Shown in pieces: positions 27,205-33,872 of a stretch of 33,872 bases of DNA. The notes below the pieces were generated by a model. It was not told the DNA's origin and did no database searches. It saw nothing but the letters and a program-made list of their open reading frames with translations. The translations under genes were made by a program, and so were the position numbers. Position 1 is the stretch's first letter, and each line of letters opens with the position of its first letter. Source of the stretch: an uncultured bacterium (GTDB lineage Bacteria; Verrucomicrobiota; Kiritimatiellia; RFP12; UBA1067); NCBI GenBank assembly GCA_902799385.1, contig CADCAK010000033.1:1-33872 (forward strand), written 5' to 3'.

Positions 27205-28178
27205 ACATATCAAGACGGGAGTTTCTGCTCGGTGCGGCGGCGTTGGTTGCAACGTCCAGCTTCGGAAATCCGATATTCGGCGGCTGGTACGCCGATCCGC
27301 AGATACGGCGCTACGGCGATACGTACTGGGTGTTCCCCACGACGTCGGCGAAGTTCGAAAAGCAGACGTCGTTCGACGCGTTCTCGTCCAGCGACATGAA
27401 GACATGGACGAAGCATCCGCGCATTCTGACGACGAACGAAGTGACATGGGCGAAAGGCGCGATGTGGGCTCCCGACGCGCACGAGATCGGCGGCAAATAC
27501 TATCTCTTCTTCAGCGCGAACGACGCATACCCGGCGAGCGGCAAACGCGAAGACGGAGAGCCGCAGGCGCAGGCGAAACTGGAGGGCTACGGCGGAATCG
27601 GCGTCGCCGTCGCCGAAAGGCCGGAGGGGCCGTACCACGACCTCATAGGCAAACCGCTCATCGACCGGTTCTGGAACTGCGCCCAGCCCATCGACCAGTA
27701 CGTGTTCGAATACAAGGGCGATTGGTACATGGTTTACGGCGGATGGTGGCGGTGCAACCTCGTGAAGCTTGCAAGGGATTTCAAGTCGCTTGTTCCGTTC
27801 GAAGACGGTGCAATGTGGCGCGACATGACGCCGAAGGACTATGTCGAGGGTTCGGTCATGTTCGAGCGCAAGGGCAGATGGTACTTCATGTATTCCGGCG
27901 GATCGTGGACGCGGGATACCTACTGCGTGAACTATTCGGTCGGCGATTCTCCGTTCGGGCCGTTTGTGTTCAAAGGGAAGGTGCTGGGCGTCCAGAGGCC
28001 GCTTGCGACGGGCGCTGGTCATCATTCCGTCGCCTGCAAACCGGGAACGGACGAATGGTACATCTGCTATCACCGGCGTCCGATTCCAAGCAAGGGGCGT
28101 GACCACCGCGTCGTCTGCATCGACCGCATGGAATTCGACGCGAACGGCGAGATAAAGCCGATAGTCATGACGGAGTGA
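27201..28178 (+). CDS. Tat-exported GH43-like glycosidase
   Basis: The 325-residue protein has a twin-arginine signal (MNISRREFLLGAAALVATSS), then a five-blade beta-propeller: GGWYADPQIRRYGDTYWVFP with base Asp32, WAKGAMWAPDAHEIGGKYYL, QPIDQYVF with modulator Asp165, YVEGSVMF with acid Glu216, and GAGHHSVACKPGTDEWYICYHR near the end, the conserved metal-His region. Such enzymes are mostly alpha-L-arabinofuranosidases or beta-xylosidases. ATG 27201 overlaps the stop of the GH43-GH127 gene, so translation is probably coupled and both act on the same substrate. The Tat route means it is folded before export. Confidence 0.88.
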   Translation: MNISRREFLLGAAALVATSSFGNPIFGGWYADPQIRRYGDTYWVFPTTSAKFEKQTSFDAFSSSDMKTWTKHPRILTTNEVTWAKGAMWAPDAHEIGGKYYLFFSANDAYPASGKREDGEPQAQAKLEGYGGIGVAVAERPEGPYHDLIGKPLIDRFWNCAQPIDQYVFEYKGDWYMVYGGWWRCNLVKLARDFKSLVPFEDGAMWRDMTPKDYVEGSVMFERKGRWYFMYSGGSWTRDTYCVNYSVGDSPFGPFVFKGKVLGVQRPLATGAGHHSVACKPGTDEWYICYHRRPIPSKGRDHRVVCIDRMEFDANGEIKPIVMTE

Positions 28179-28198
28179 CACGGAGGAAGGTGTTCGGC

Positions 28199-29742
28199 AT
28201 GAATGTGAATCGAAGGGATTTCATAGGCGGCACCCTCGCAACCCTTGGTTTTTCGGCACTGCCGGGCGGTCTCATTTTCGCGGCGCCGACGGGCTGGAAG
28301 CACGGCGGGAAGCCGAATCTCGTCTTCGGCGTTCTAAGCGACACGCATCTTCGGACTGCGAACAAGGGCAACGGCATCGGGGCGAACTGGCCGGACAGAT
28401 ACTTTGCCGCCGCGCTCGAATACTTCAAGGCGCAAGGCGTGGATGCCGTCGTCCATTGCGGTGACTTCGCGCATCGCGGCCAGGTGCGCGAGATGGAGTT
28501 TCATGCCGAGGCGTGGCGGCGGGTGTTTGCAGATGGGAGAGAGCCGGAGAAGCTTTTTGTCGCCGGAAACCACGACCTGCTGGGCGCAGATTACGGCGAT
28601 TTCGTGAAGAAACGCTACCCCGACGAAGCGGAACGGGCAAAGCATGTCCTTGCAACGGACATGGCTGCGAACTGGGAGCGCATTTGGGGTGAGAAGTACG
28701 AGCCGGTGTGGCACAAGGAGGTCAAGGGCTACCATTTCTTCGGACGGAATTGGGGCGTTGACGACGCGGAGCTCGTGCGGCTTGTGGAGGAAACGGGAAA
28801 GACCGTCCGGCTCGACGATCCGGCGCGTCCGTTCTTCTTCATGACGCATTCGCGCCCCGTCGCTCCGCTCCGCAAGCGCGTGTCGGCGAAGCGCAACGCC
28901 GTCTAGTTCTTCGGGCACAACTACTGTAGCATCGCCAACTGGAACATGGCGTATTTGTACTACGGACGTCTGCCGTGCTTCGAGTGTGCATCGTGCGAGC
29001 CGCGCGGATGCTCCGGGCTCGTCGGCGACGTCTGGATAACGAAAGCGAAGCTGGAAGGGCGGGATCCGGCGAACACGGGCAAGGGACGCCAGGGATACGT
29101 CGTATGCATGTACGACGACATGATGGTTCTCGAACGCCACGATTTCTCCGACGGCGAGGCCAGCCTCGGCGCGGACTGGGTGATGCCGCTCGGCAAGCGC
29201 AATCCGCATCCGTTCTCGAAGGACGAATTGAAGAAGGTCATCGGAGAACCGCAGTTCCGCAAAGGGGCGAAGCTGGAGGTTGAGTTGGAGAAAAGAGTTG
29301 GAGTTGGAGAAATGGACAATTCCACTCTCCCGCTCGAACTCAAGACTCCAACTGTTTTACGTGTCAAAATTCCACTCGCCGACGGCAATCCCGGTTCGCG
29401 GGTGTACGCCTACGAAGTTGTCGTGGCGGGCGACGAGGGAACACGGAAACTCCGTAAGGCCGTTTATGCGGCAGGTTGCAATCTCGGCATAGGGCACGAA
29501 TGGCAGGGTATCTGGCGTTCGGCCAGCCTATCGGCGACTATTACGAGGCGATAACGAAGCACTCGGGGCTTCAGGTGATATACGCCGACGGCGCGGTGAC
29601 GCTGAGGCTGAAAGAGTCGGAAGAGAGGCGCGAGGAGTCGGGAGTTGATGGTTCAATGACTGTCGTTGTCCGGCTCAATGATGAGCGCTATCCATTTGAA
29701 GTGACTCGGTACGTCAAGAGCTGGGGCGACAGGATCGTCTGA
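28199..29742 (+). pseudogene. Calcineurin-like metallophosphoesterase, disrupted
   Basis: ATG 28199 follows GGAGGAAGG. The N-terminus is a Tat signal (MNVNRRDFIGGTLATLGFSA). Phosphoesterase motifs follow: FGVLSDTHL, VVHCGDFAHRG, VAGNHDLLGA, FFMTHSRPV. Translation then meets an in-frame TAG (28904-28906); the same frame continues FFGHNYCSIANWNMAYLYYG, so one amber codon splits the gene. The last motif reads GHNY where GHxH is expected (TAC for CAC). Residue region ~360-395 is coded by a repeat-like insert (29279-29365), and near 29490-29550 the frame shifts: the first frame stops at 29554 while FGQPIGDYYEAITKHSGLQV to DERYPFEVTRYVKSWGDRIV continues in another to 29742. The gene is probably dead. 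In life it would have been a periplasmic phosphohydrolase co-transcribed with the GH43 genes. Confidence 0.8.
29279..29365 (+). repeat. GAGTTGGAG repeat and hairpin inside the phosphoesterase
   Basis: GAGTTGGAG words at 29283, 29295 and 29301 are followed by their complement (CTCCAACTG at 29346). GGAGAAATGGA (29306) and TCCACTCTCC (29321) pair around CAAT. It is in frame and of the same style as the inserts in the uronate operon. Confidence 0.65.
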
Positions 29743-29783
29743 CATGACGGTGTGGAATTTCGTCTGTCGCGGCGAGTGGTTCG

Positions 29784-29798
29784 TTTTTTTGGTATAAT
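29784..29798 (+). promoter_or_regulatory. Extended -10 promoter of the GH-G-like gene
   Basis: TTTTTTTGGTATAAT: TGG plus TATAAT (29793-29798) with no good -35. The start point would be ~29805, so ATG 29807 would be leaderless, while ATG 29834 has AAGAAAGG 9 nt before it. TTTTTGGTATAATT recurs at 32154. Confidence 0.65.
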
Positions 29799-29833
29799 TC
29801 AGACAAATGGAAAAAGTCAAGAAAGGCGTTGAA

Positions 29834-31591
29834 ATGTTCTCGAAACTTCCGTCTGTCGCGATTGCGGCGATAGCGCTCGCCGCCGCGACGGCAAGGGCGG
29901 CCGTGGAGGTCGGGAATCCCGGGTTCCCGTACAGCGTCCCCGGGTCGTTCCTGACGGTCGGCCGCCACGAGAACGGCAAGTACATGTTCAGGTCGGCTTC
30001 GGGGCTGTGGATAAGGAACGTCAGCACAGCATGGCGGGAGGACGTCTGCCGTCTCGTGCCGTCCGCCGGCGGCAAGGACCTCGAAGTCTCCGCCTGCACG
30101 ATGCGCGACGGGTGGCTCGAGGCGAAGACGGAGGCGGGCGCGATAGAGTTCGCGTATCTCCGCCCCGACGCGATCCTGGTGCGCACCAAGTCGCCGGCGA
30201 TGGACGTGAGATTCGAATTTCAGCGTCCGCGCCAGAAGTACGACTTCCCGGCGACGTTCGGACGCACCATCGACTACCTCCACTTCAACGCCGACCGCAT
30301 TCTGATGGACACGCGCAAAGGCGTCCGCGATCCCGACGGCGGCACGGTGCGCGTGCATCCGTCGAAGGACGGGATCGAAGTCGCGATCCTCGACATACAC
30401 ACGGGCGACTGGAACGGCAACGAGGTGAAGGGGACGTTCGAGGAGGCGGTCTCGAAGCAGAAGGCGAGCTTCGGGCGGATGTACGCGTCGCTTCCTTCCG
30501 TGCCGCAGGAGTACGAACGGGCGCGGCGCGAGGCGGCGATTCTCTTCTGGACGGCCATCGCCGGCCCGCGCGGGATGTTCAAGCGTCCGATGATGCTGAT
30601 GAGCAACAACTGGATGAACAAGACGTGGAGCTGGGACCACGCTATCAACTCGCTCAGCCTCGGATATCTCGACCAGGACGCCGCGTGGGAGCAGTTCAGG
30701 TGCATGTTCGATTTTCTCTCGCCGGAGGGCATGATGCCCGACATGGTGTCCGACGAGCAGATATTCTGGCTCGCCGTCAAGCCGCCCGTGCATGGCTGGG
30801 TGTTCTCGAAACTGCGCGCGATGAAGGAGTTCCCGAAGGACAAGCTGGAGATCGCCTACGCCCTCATCGAGAAGTGGACCAACTGGTGGCTCACGCGCCG
30901 CGACTTCGACCACAACGGCCTTGCGGAGTATCTTGACGGATGCGACTCCGGCTGGGACAACTCGACGGCGATATGCATGAACCGTCCGCCGCTCGAAACG
31001 CCGGATCTCCAGGCGTTCCTTATCCTCCAGATGGATTGCCTGGCGGACATCGCGAAGACGCTCGGTATGGACGTCGACGCGGCGGAGTGGAACGCGAAGG
31101 CCGCGAAGATGCTCGATGCGACGGTGAAGATCCTTTTCGACGAAGACGGCGCGCCGCGCGTCAGGCGGCTTCGCGACGGCGGCTTCGACCGCGACTCGCT
31201 TTCGCTCGTCACCCGCCTTCCGCTGATTCTCGGCAAGCGCCTCCCGGAGAAGTGCCGTGCGAGGATGATCGACGACATCAAGACGAAAGGCTTCATCACG
31301 GACTGGGGGCTTGCAACGGAGTCCGTAAACAGCAGACACTACCATTCCGACGGATACTGGAAGGGCCCGATATGGGGTCCCTCGACGCTGATCGCGGTGG
31401 AGGGTCTCCGCGCGTGCGGAGAAGACGCGCTCGCGGACGAGATTTCCGTCAAATACTGCAAGCTGATGATGAAATCCGGCTTTTCCGAGAACTTCGATGC
31501 GAAGACTGGCGACGCGCGGCGCGATCCGGCGTACACCTGGACTGCATCCGCGTTTTTGGTGCTCGCGCACGAACTCGAGAAGAGACGCTGA
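29834..31591 (+). CDS. Secreted (alpha/alpha)6-barrel glycoside hydrolase, clan GH-G-like (GH63/GH37 type)
   Basis: The 585-residue protein begins with a Sec signal peptide (MFSKLPSVAIAAIALAAATA, cut near ARA). An N-terminal beta-rich region (about 20-220) precedes an (alpha/alpha)6 barrel: REAAILFWTAIAGPRGMFK, MNKTWSWDHAI with Asp268, GYLDQDAAWEQF, GMMPDMVSDEQIFWLAVKPP, DHNGLAEYLDGCDSGWDNST with catalytic Asp375, and near the end YHSDGYWKGPIWGPSTLI, all hallmarks of GH63, GH37 and mannosylglycerate hydrolase-like enzymes. Such enzymes are inverting alpha-glycosidases; the substrate cannot be told from sequence. ATG 29834 is preferred over 29807 from the promoter and ribosome binding site. 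Last intact gene of the hydrolase cluster. Confidence 0.85.
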   Translation: MFSKLPSVAIAAIALAAATARAAVEVGNPGFPYSVPGSFLTVGRHENGKYMFRSASGLWIRNVSTAWREDVCRLVPSAGGKDLEVSACTMRDGWLEAKTEAGAIEFAYLRPDAILVRTKSPAMDVRFEFQRPRQKYDFPATFGRTIDYLHFNADRILMDTRKGVRDPDGGTVRVHPSKDGIEVAILDIHTGDWNGNEVKGTFEEAVSKQKASFGRMYASLPSVPQEYERARREAAILFWTAIAGPRGMFKRPMMLMSNNWMNKTWSWDHAINSLSLGYLDQDAAWEQFRCMFDFLSPEGMMPDMVSDEQIFWLAVKPPVHGWVFSKLRAMKEFPKDKLEIAYALIEKWTNWWLTRRDFDHNGLAEYLDGCDSGWDNSTAICMNRPPLETPDLQAFLILQMDCLADIAKTLGMDVDAAEWNAKAAKMLDATVKILFDEDGAPRVRRLRDGGFDRDSLSLVTRLPLILGKRLPEKCRARMIDDIKTKGFITDWGLATESVNSRHYHSDGYWKGPIWGPSTLIAVEGLRACGEDALADEISVKYCKLMMKSGFSENFDAKTGDARRDPAYTWTASAFLVLAHELEKRR

Positions 31592-31640
31592 AGCGCGTCA
31601 GTGGTTGCGACTTACTCTGCTTTGGGAAAGGTTGGTCAAG

Positions 31641-31760
31641 ATGAGAAACAAGTTAGCATATCTTGCCGCGTGTGCGGTGGTGGTTGTTAAAACGGGTGGG
31701 GACAGACCCCGCGCAACGCGCATTTTACAGGGTTTTCCGCGATTTCAGCCCTTTGGATGA
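31641..31760 (+). pseudogene. Truncated reading frame: signal-peptide start fused to a dispersed repeat
   Basis: GGGAAAGG is followed by ATG 31641 and MRNKLAYLAACAVVVV, a plausible signal peptide start. At 31692 the ~125-nt repeat begins and supplies the remaining codons (GGDRPRATRILQGFPRFQPF) to a TGA at 31758-31760. The native gene body is gone. Confidence 0.55.
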
Positions 31761-31816
31761 CCTCGGAAGCGGGTAGAAACCACGCGAAGCGACTGCTTCC
31801 GGGCGGGCGCTGAAAC
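31692..31816 (+). repeat. ~125-nt dispersed repeat, copy 1
   Basis: Begins TGGGGACAGACCCCGCG, a REP-like palindrome, then TTTTACA, GCGATTTCA, CCCTTTG and ATGACCTCGGAAGCGGGTAG. CGGAAGC pairs with GCTTCCG about 24 nt later. The second copy (33728) is roughly 85 per cent identical by eye and keeps the pairing with one G-U change. Confidence 0.85.
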
Positions 31817-31849
31817 CCGGCGGCACGAAAGGAAAGAGAACGGCAAGGC

Positions 31850-32138
31850 ATGAAAGAGATTACGCGAAAGCAATTCATGGGCGGCGTGGCTCGTCCGGGA
31901 GGTAGCAAGGTATCTCGCGGCGGAAAACAGCATGCCGCCGGACGACGTGATGGCGTGGCTTATCGAGAACGACGGCGTTGACTTCCTGACGAAGGGCGCG
32001 GAGTCGATGGGCAAGCAGCGCCTCCTGGGCAGGAAGGTGATCCCAATGGCCGCCCGCGCCGTTTCACTCTATTACAGCCCCGATGCCGCCGTAATGTTTG
32101 GGACAAATTCCAAGTCGCCAACAGATCAGTCACGTTGA
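31850..32138 (+). pseudogene. Fragmentary gene(s): Tat-like start and a DUF3791-like stretch in different frames
   Basis: GAAAGGAAAGAG precedes ATG 31850, which reads MKEITRKQFMGG, like a Tat signal start (RK instead of RR), but the frame stops at about 31984. A second frame, open across the same bases, reads WLVREVARYLAAENSMPPDD and VMAWLIENDGVDFL, weakly like DUF3791 proteins near toxin-antitoxin loci, and ends at 32138. Neither frame alone makes a complete protein. Assignment is tentative. Confidence 0.4.
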
Positions 32139-32165
32139 CACAACGGCGGCACTTTTTGGTATAAT
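32135..32165 (+). promoter_or_regulatory. Promoter of the AbiEi-like gene
   Basis: TTGACA (32135-32140) and TATAAT (32160-32165), 19 nt apart, with TGG before the -10. The leader is ~40 nt with a weak GAGGG site. Confidence 0.7.
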
Positions 32166-32211
32166 TTGAATACCAACCTACAAAAGTCAGAATTTGAGGG
32201 CTGAAAATTAA

Positions 32212-32754
32212 ATGCTGATGACTACATTAGAATGCATTGCCAAGTATGGCAGTTTCTACCGGATTACCCAGGCAGTCCGAAAAGGGGAGCTTCGCAAAGT
32301 GGCCCACGGTGTCTATTCCGATGGAAAACGCTACCGCGATGTTGAACTTCTGCTTATGAAGTATCCGATGGCTGTAGTCACAATGCTCAGCGCCTATTAC
32401 TATTACGGTCTTACGGACAATGTCCCCGACAGGATTCACCTTGCGGTCGAACGCGGGGGAACGAAGATAAAGGACGTTAACGTTGTTGAATATTTCGTTC
32501 CAAAGGGAACTGGGAGCATCGGCGTGGTCAGTGCAGATTTACACGGCATGAATCTTCGCATATACGACAAGGAGAGACTGCTGATAGAAACGATCAGGAT
32601 GAGGACGAAGATGCCGCTTGATCTCTATCATGAAGTCATAGGCAACTATCGCAAAGAGGCTGGCGCGTTGTATCCCGCAAAGATGGAGGACTACCTGGAC
32701 GCATTTCCAAAGAGAGATGTTATTTTCGATGTAATAAAGAAGGAGGTGTTGTGA
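32212..32754 (+). CDS. AbiEi-like type IV antitoxin / transcriptional regulator
   Basis: The 180-residue protein begins with a winged-helix that fits AbiEi antitoxins: IAKYGSFYRITQAVRKGELR then KVAHGVYSDGKRY, followed by the C-terminal antitoxin domain (AVVTMLSAYYYYGLTDNVPD, IHLAVERGGTKI, VEYFVPKGTG, LRIYDKERLLIETIRMRTKM). AbiEi proteins repress their own operon and counter a nucleotidyltransferase toxin (AbiEii). Its stop overlaps the ATG of the next frame (TGATG at 32752-32756), the usual coupling with the toxin, but that toxin is only a remnant here. ATG 32218 is an alternative start. The gene is markedly more AT-rich than its neighbours. Confidence 0.8.
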   Translation: MLMTTLECIAKYGSFYRITQAVRKGELRKVAHGVYSDGKRYRDVELLLMKYPMAVVTMLSAYYYYGLTDNVPDRIHLAVERGGTKIKDVNVVEYFVPKGTGSIGVVSADLHGMNLRIYDKERLLIETIRMRTKMPLDLYHEVIGNYRKEAGALYPAKMEDYLDAFPKRDVIFDVIKKEVL

Positions 32755-32940
32755 TGAATTTTACGGTTTTCAGAGATAGGCTTGTTGCCATCGGATATTC
32801 TGATGACACCGCGTACGCCAAGATAGCGCATGACATTGTGTTGAAGGCGAAATCTATCAAGGCCAGTCAATGCATGGCTTGATGTGCCGCCAGAAGAGGC
32901 GGCTGCATCTATCACCGCATTCATTTCGTCGCTGGAGTGA
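32754..32940 (+). pseudogene. Internally deleted AbiEii-like toxin remnant
   Basis: From ATG 32754 the frame reads MNFTVFRDRLVAIGYSDDTA then YAKIAHDIVLKA, the N-terminus expected of a nucleotidyltransferase toxin, then meets TGA at 32880-32882. A second frame ends at 32940 with NAWLDVPPEEAAASITAFIS, like a C-terminus. The ~200 residues with the catalytic GS...D motifs are missing, so a deletion joined the two ends out of frame near 32855. Confidence 0.6.
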
Positions 32941-32943
32941 TCT

Positions 32944-33528
32944 ATGACATACTTTACGTCAGATCAGCATTTCGGGCATTTCAACATCATCCGCCTCTGC
33001 AGCCGTCCGTTCGGGACGGTCGAGGAGATGGACGAGGCGTTGCTTTCCAAATGGAACGCAAAGGTCAAGGCGGACGATACCGTCTACATACTCGGCGACT
33101 TGTTCTTTCGGGCGGCGAAGGTCGAGCCGATCCTGAAGGCGCTCAACGGGCGCAAGCACCTCATAGTCGGAAACCACGACCACACATGGATGAAGAGGGT
33201 GGCGGCGTCCGACTATTTCGCAAGCGTACAGACTCTCAAGGAAGTGGAGATCGACGGAAGGGTTCTGACGCTCTGCCACTATCCGATGCTTTCCTATCCG
33301 CAGGCGCGGCGGGGCTACATGGTCTACGGACACATCCACAACAACGTGAGGGACGACTACTGGCCGCTGATTGCCCGCCGCTCCCGTATGCTCAACGCCG
33401 GAGTTGACGTCAACGACTTCGAGCCCGTGACGTTCGACGAGCTGGTCGAGAACAACCGCGCGTTCATCGCGAGCCATGCCGATGTCGCGAAGCAGAACCC
33501 CCTGACGATGTTCTGCCTTGAGGCGTAA
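32944..33528 (+). CDS. Small calcineurin-like metallophosphoesterase
   Basis: The 194-residue protein carries all metal motifs in order: SDQHFGH (residues 6-12), YILGDLFFR, VGNHDHTW, LCHYPML and VYGHIHNN. This is the compact cytoplasmic phosphoesterase type often found in phages and defence or DNA-processing neighbourhoods; no signal peptide is present. Natural substrate unknown. It starts 3 nt after the end of the toxin remnant and probably used that operon's GGAG (32935-32938) as its ribosome binding site, so it may be transcribed with the AbiEi-like gene. Confidence 0.88.
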   Translation: MTYFTSDQHFGHFNIIRLCSRPFGTVEEMDEALLSKWNAKVKADDTVYILGDLFFRAAKVEPILKALNGRKHLIVGNHDHTWMKRVAASDYFASVQTLKEVEIDGRVLTLCHYPMLSYPQARRGYMVYGHIHNNVRDDYWPLIARRSRMLNAGVDVNDFEPVTFDELVENNRAFIASHADVAKQNPLTMFCLEA

Positions 33529-33552
33529 CGGATTTCGCGGGGGTATAGCCAT

Positions 33553-33792
33553 ATGAAAACCTATGTCGTCGTGTACAAGTCCCCTGACGGTCAAATCCGC
33601 GACCGCTATGTGACGGCCCGCAACCACAGGAAGGCAATGGAATTAGTTTCGCGGGAGAATCTGGAAGTCGTTTCAGTGGACAGGGCTGAAAACGAGGAGT
33701 CCCTGCACCTTGTAGGCAACCCCAGGAACGGATGGGGACAGACCCCGCGAAACGCGCGTTTTACAAGGCTTTATGCGATTTCAACCCTTTGA
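33553..33792 (+). CDS. Short protein of unknown function with repeat-coded C-terminus
   Basis: Residues 1-58 (MKTYVVVYKSPDGQIRDRYV, HRKAMELVSRENLEVVSVDR) look like a real small alpha/beta domain, a little like the N-terminal module of GspF-type proteins, but I do not recognise it firmly. From 33728 the codons belong to the second copy of the ~125-nt repeat (GWGQTPRNARFTRLYAISTL), so the original protein has been cut short. No strong ribosome binding site is seen apart from GGGGG at 33540. Confidence 0.5.
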   Translation: MKTYVVVYKSPDGQIRDRYVTARNHRKAMELVSRENLEVVSVDRAENEESLHLVGNPRNGWGQTPRNARFTRLYAISTL

Positions 33793-33854
33793 ATGACCTC
33801 GGAAGCGGGTAGAAGCCTCTCGCGAGGCGGCTGTTTCCGGGCAGACGGTGAAAC
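33728..33854 (+). repeat. ~125-nt dispersed repeat, copy 2
   Basis: Starts with the same TGGGGACAGACCCCGCG and keeps GACCTCGGAAGCGGGTAGAA unchanged. GCCTC and GAGGC pair around TCGC in this copy. As in copy 1 it begins inside a reading frame and supplies its end. Confidence 0.85.
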
Positions 33855-33872
33855 GGGCGCATATCCCCCGAG

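Noticed and set aside
25885..27447. Very long minus-strand open frame opposite the GH43-GH127 gene
   Set aside because: It is the GC-rich antisense shadow of a gene with complete catalytic motifs; its product is Arg-rich without domains.
28904..28906. TAG recoded as an amino acid (amber suppression) in the phosphoesterase
   Set aside because: TAG is used as the normal stop in this window for the symporter (8097), the first GH-A gene (19074) and the beta-helix gene (24169), so genome-wide recoding is unlikely.
29714..31570. 618-codon minus-strand open frame opposite the GH-G-like gene
   Set aside because: Same reason: high third-position GC leaves the reverse frame open; the plus strand carries the signal peptide and catalytic motifs.

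Overview
The window looks like a chromosomal segment of a GC-rich, glycan-degrading, probably gut-associated bacterium of the PVC group, most plausibly Kiritimatiellota. That placement is inference. It rests on the type of ribosomal operon, the density of secreted glycoside hydrolases with Tat or Sec signals, the repeated stand-alone AAA ATPases and the abundance of short-period repeats. No rRNA or tRNA gene is present to test it.

Region 1 (1-4900) is the distal half of the S10/spc ribosomal protein operon: rpsC (3' part), rplP, rpsQ, rplN, rplX, rplE, rpsN, rpsH, rplF, rplR, rpsE, rplO. It ends at a strong intrinsic terminator. rpmC, rpmD and secY are missing from their usual places. A decayed inverted copy of the rplO 3' end lies just past the terminator.

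Region 2 (5355-12499) is a hexuronate catabolism locus. A XylR-like regulator (LacI-type sensor plus AraC HTH) is divergent from an SSS symporter, uronate isomerase (split in two frames), an SDR mannonate oxidoreductase, mannonate dehydratase and an RraA-like protein. The genes and spacers between 8.4 and 11.7 kb are riddled with short-period (7-9 nt) repeats in both orientations, mostly inserted in frame. A two-box operator (period 23, fixed 27 nt to the -10) lies between the divergent promoters. It recurs before two glycoside hydrolase genes 11 and 14 kb away, so the regulator probably controls all three.

Region 3 (12.5-22.4 kb) alternates four single-gene ATPase cassettes (AAA domain plus C-terminal PD-(D/E)XK-like motif, each with its own promoter) with two paralogous secreted clan GH-A hydrolases. 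The cassette edges carry shared hairpins and relics of paralogous genes.

Region 4 (22.5-31.6 kb) carries secreted functions. A beta-helix surface protein has an N-terminus encoded by a group II intron 3' end (domains V-VI). It is followed by a GH43-GH127 fusion, a Tat-exported GH43, a decayed calcineurin-like phosphoesterase and a clan GH-G-like hydrolase. Together with region 2 this suggests extracellular attack on arabinose- and uronate-containing plant polysaccharide, then uptake and catabolism of the uronate.

Region 5 (31.6-33.9 kb) is eroded: two copies of a ~125-nt repeat end two truncated reading frames, an AbiEi-like antitoxin is left with an internally deleted toxin remnant, and one small metallophosphoesterase is intact.
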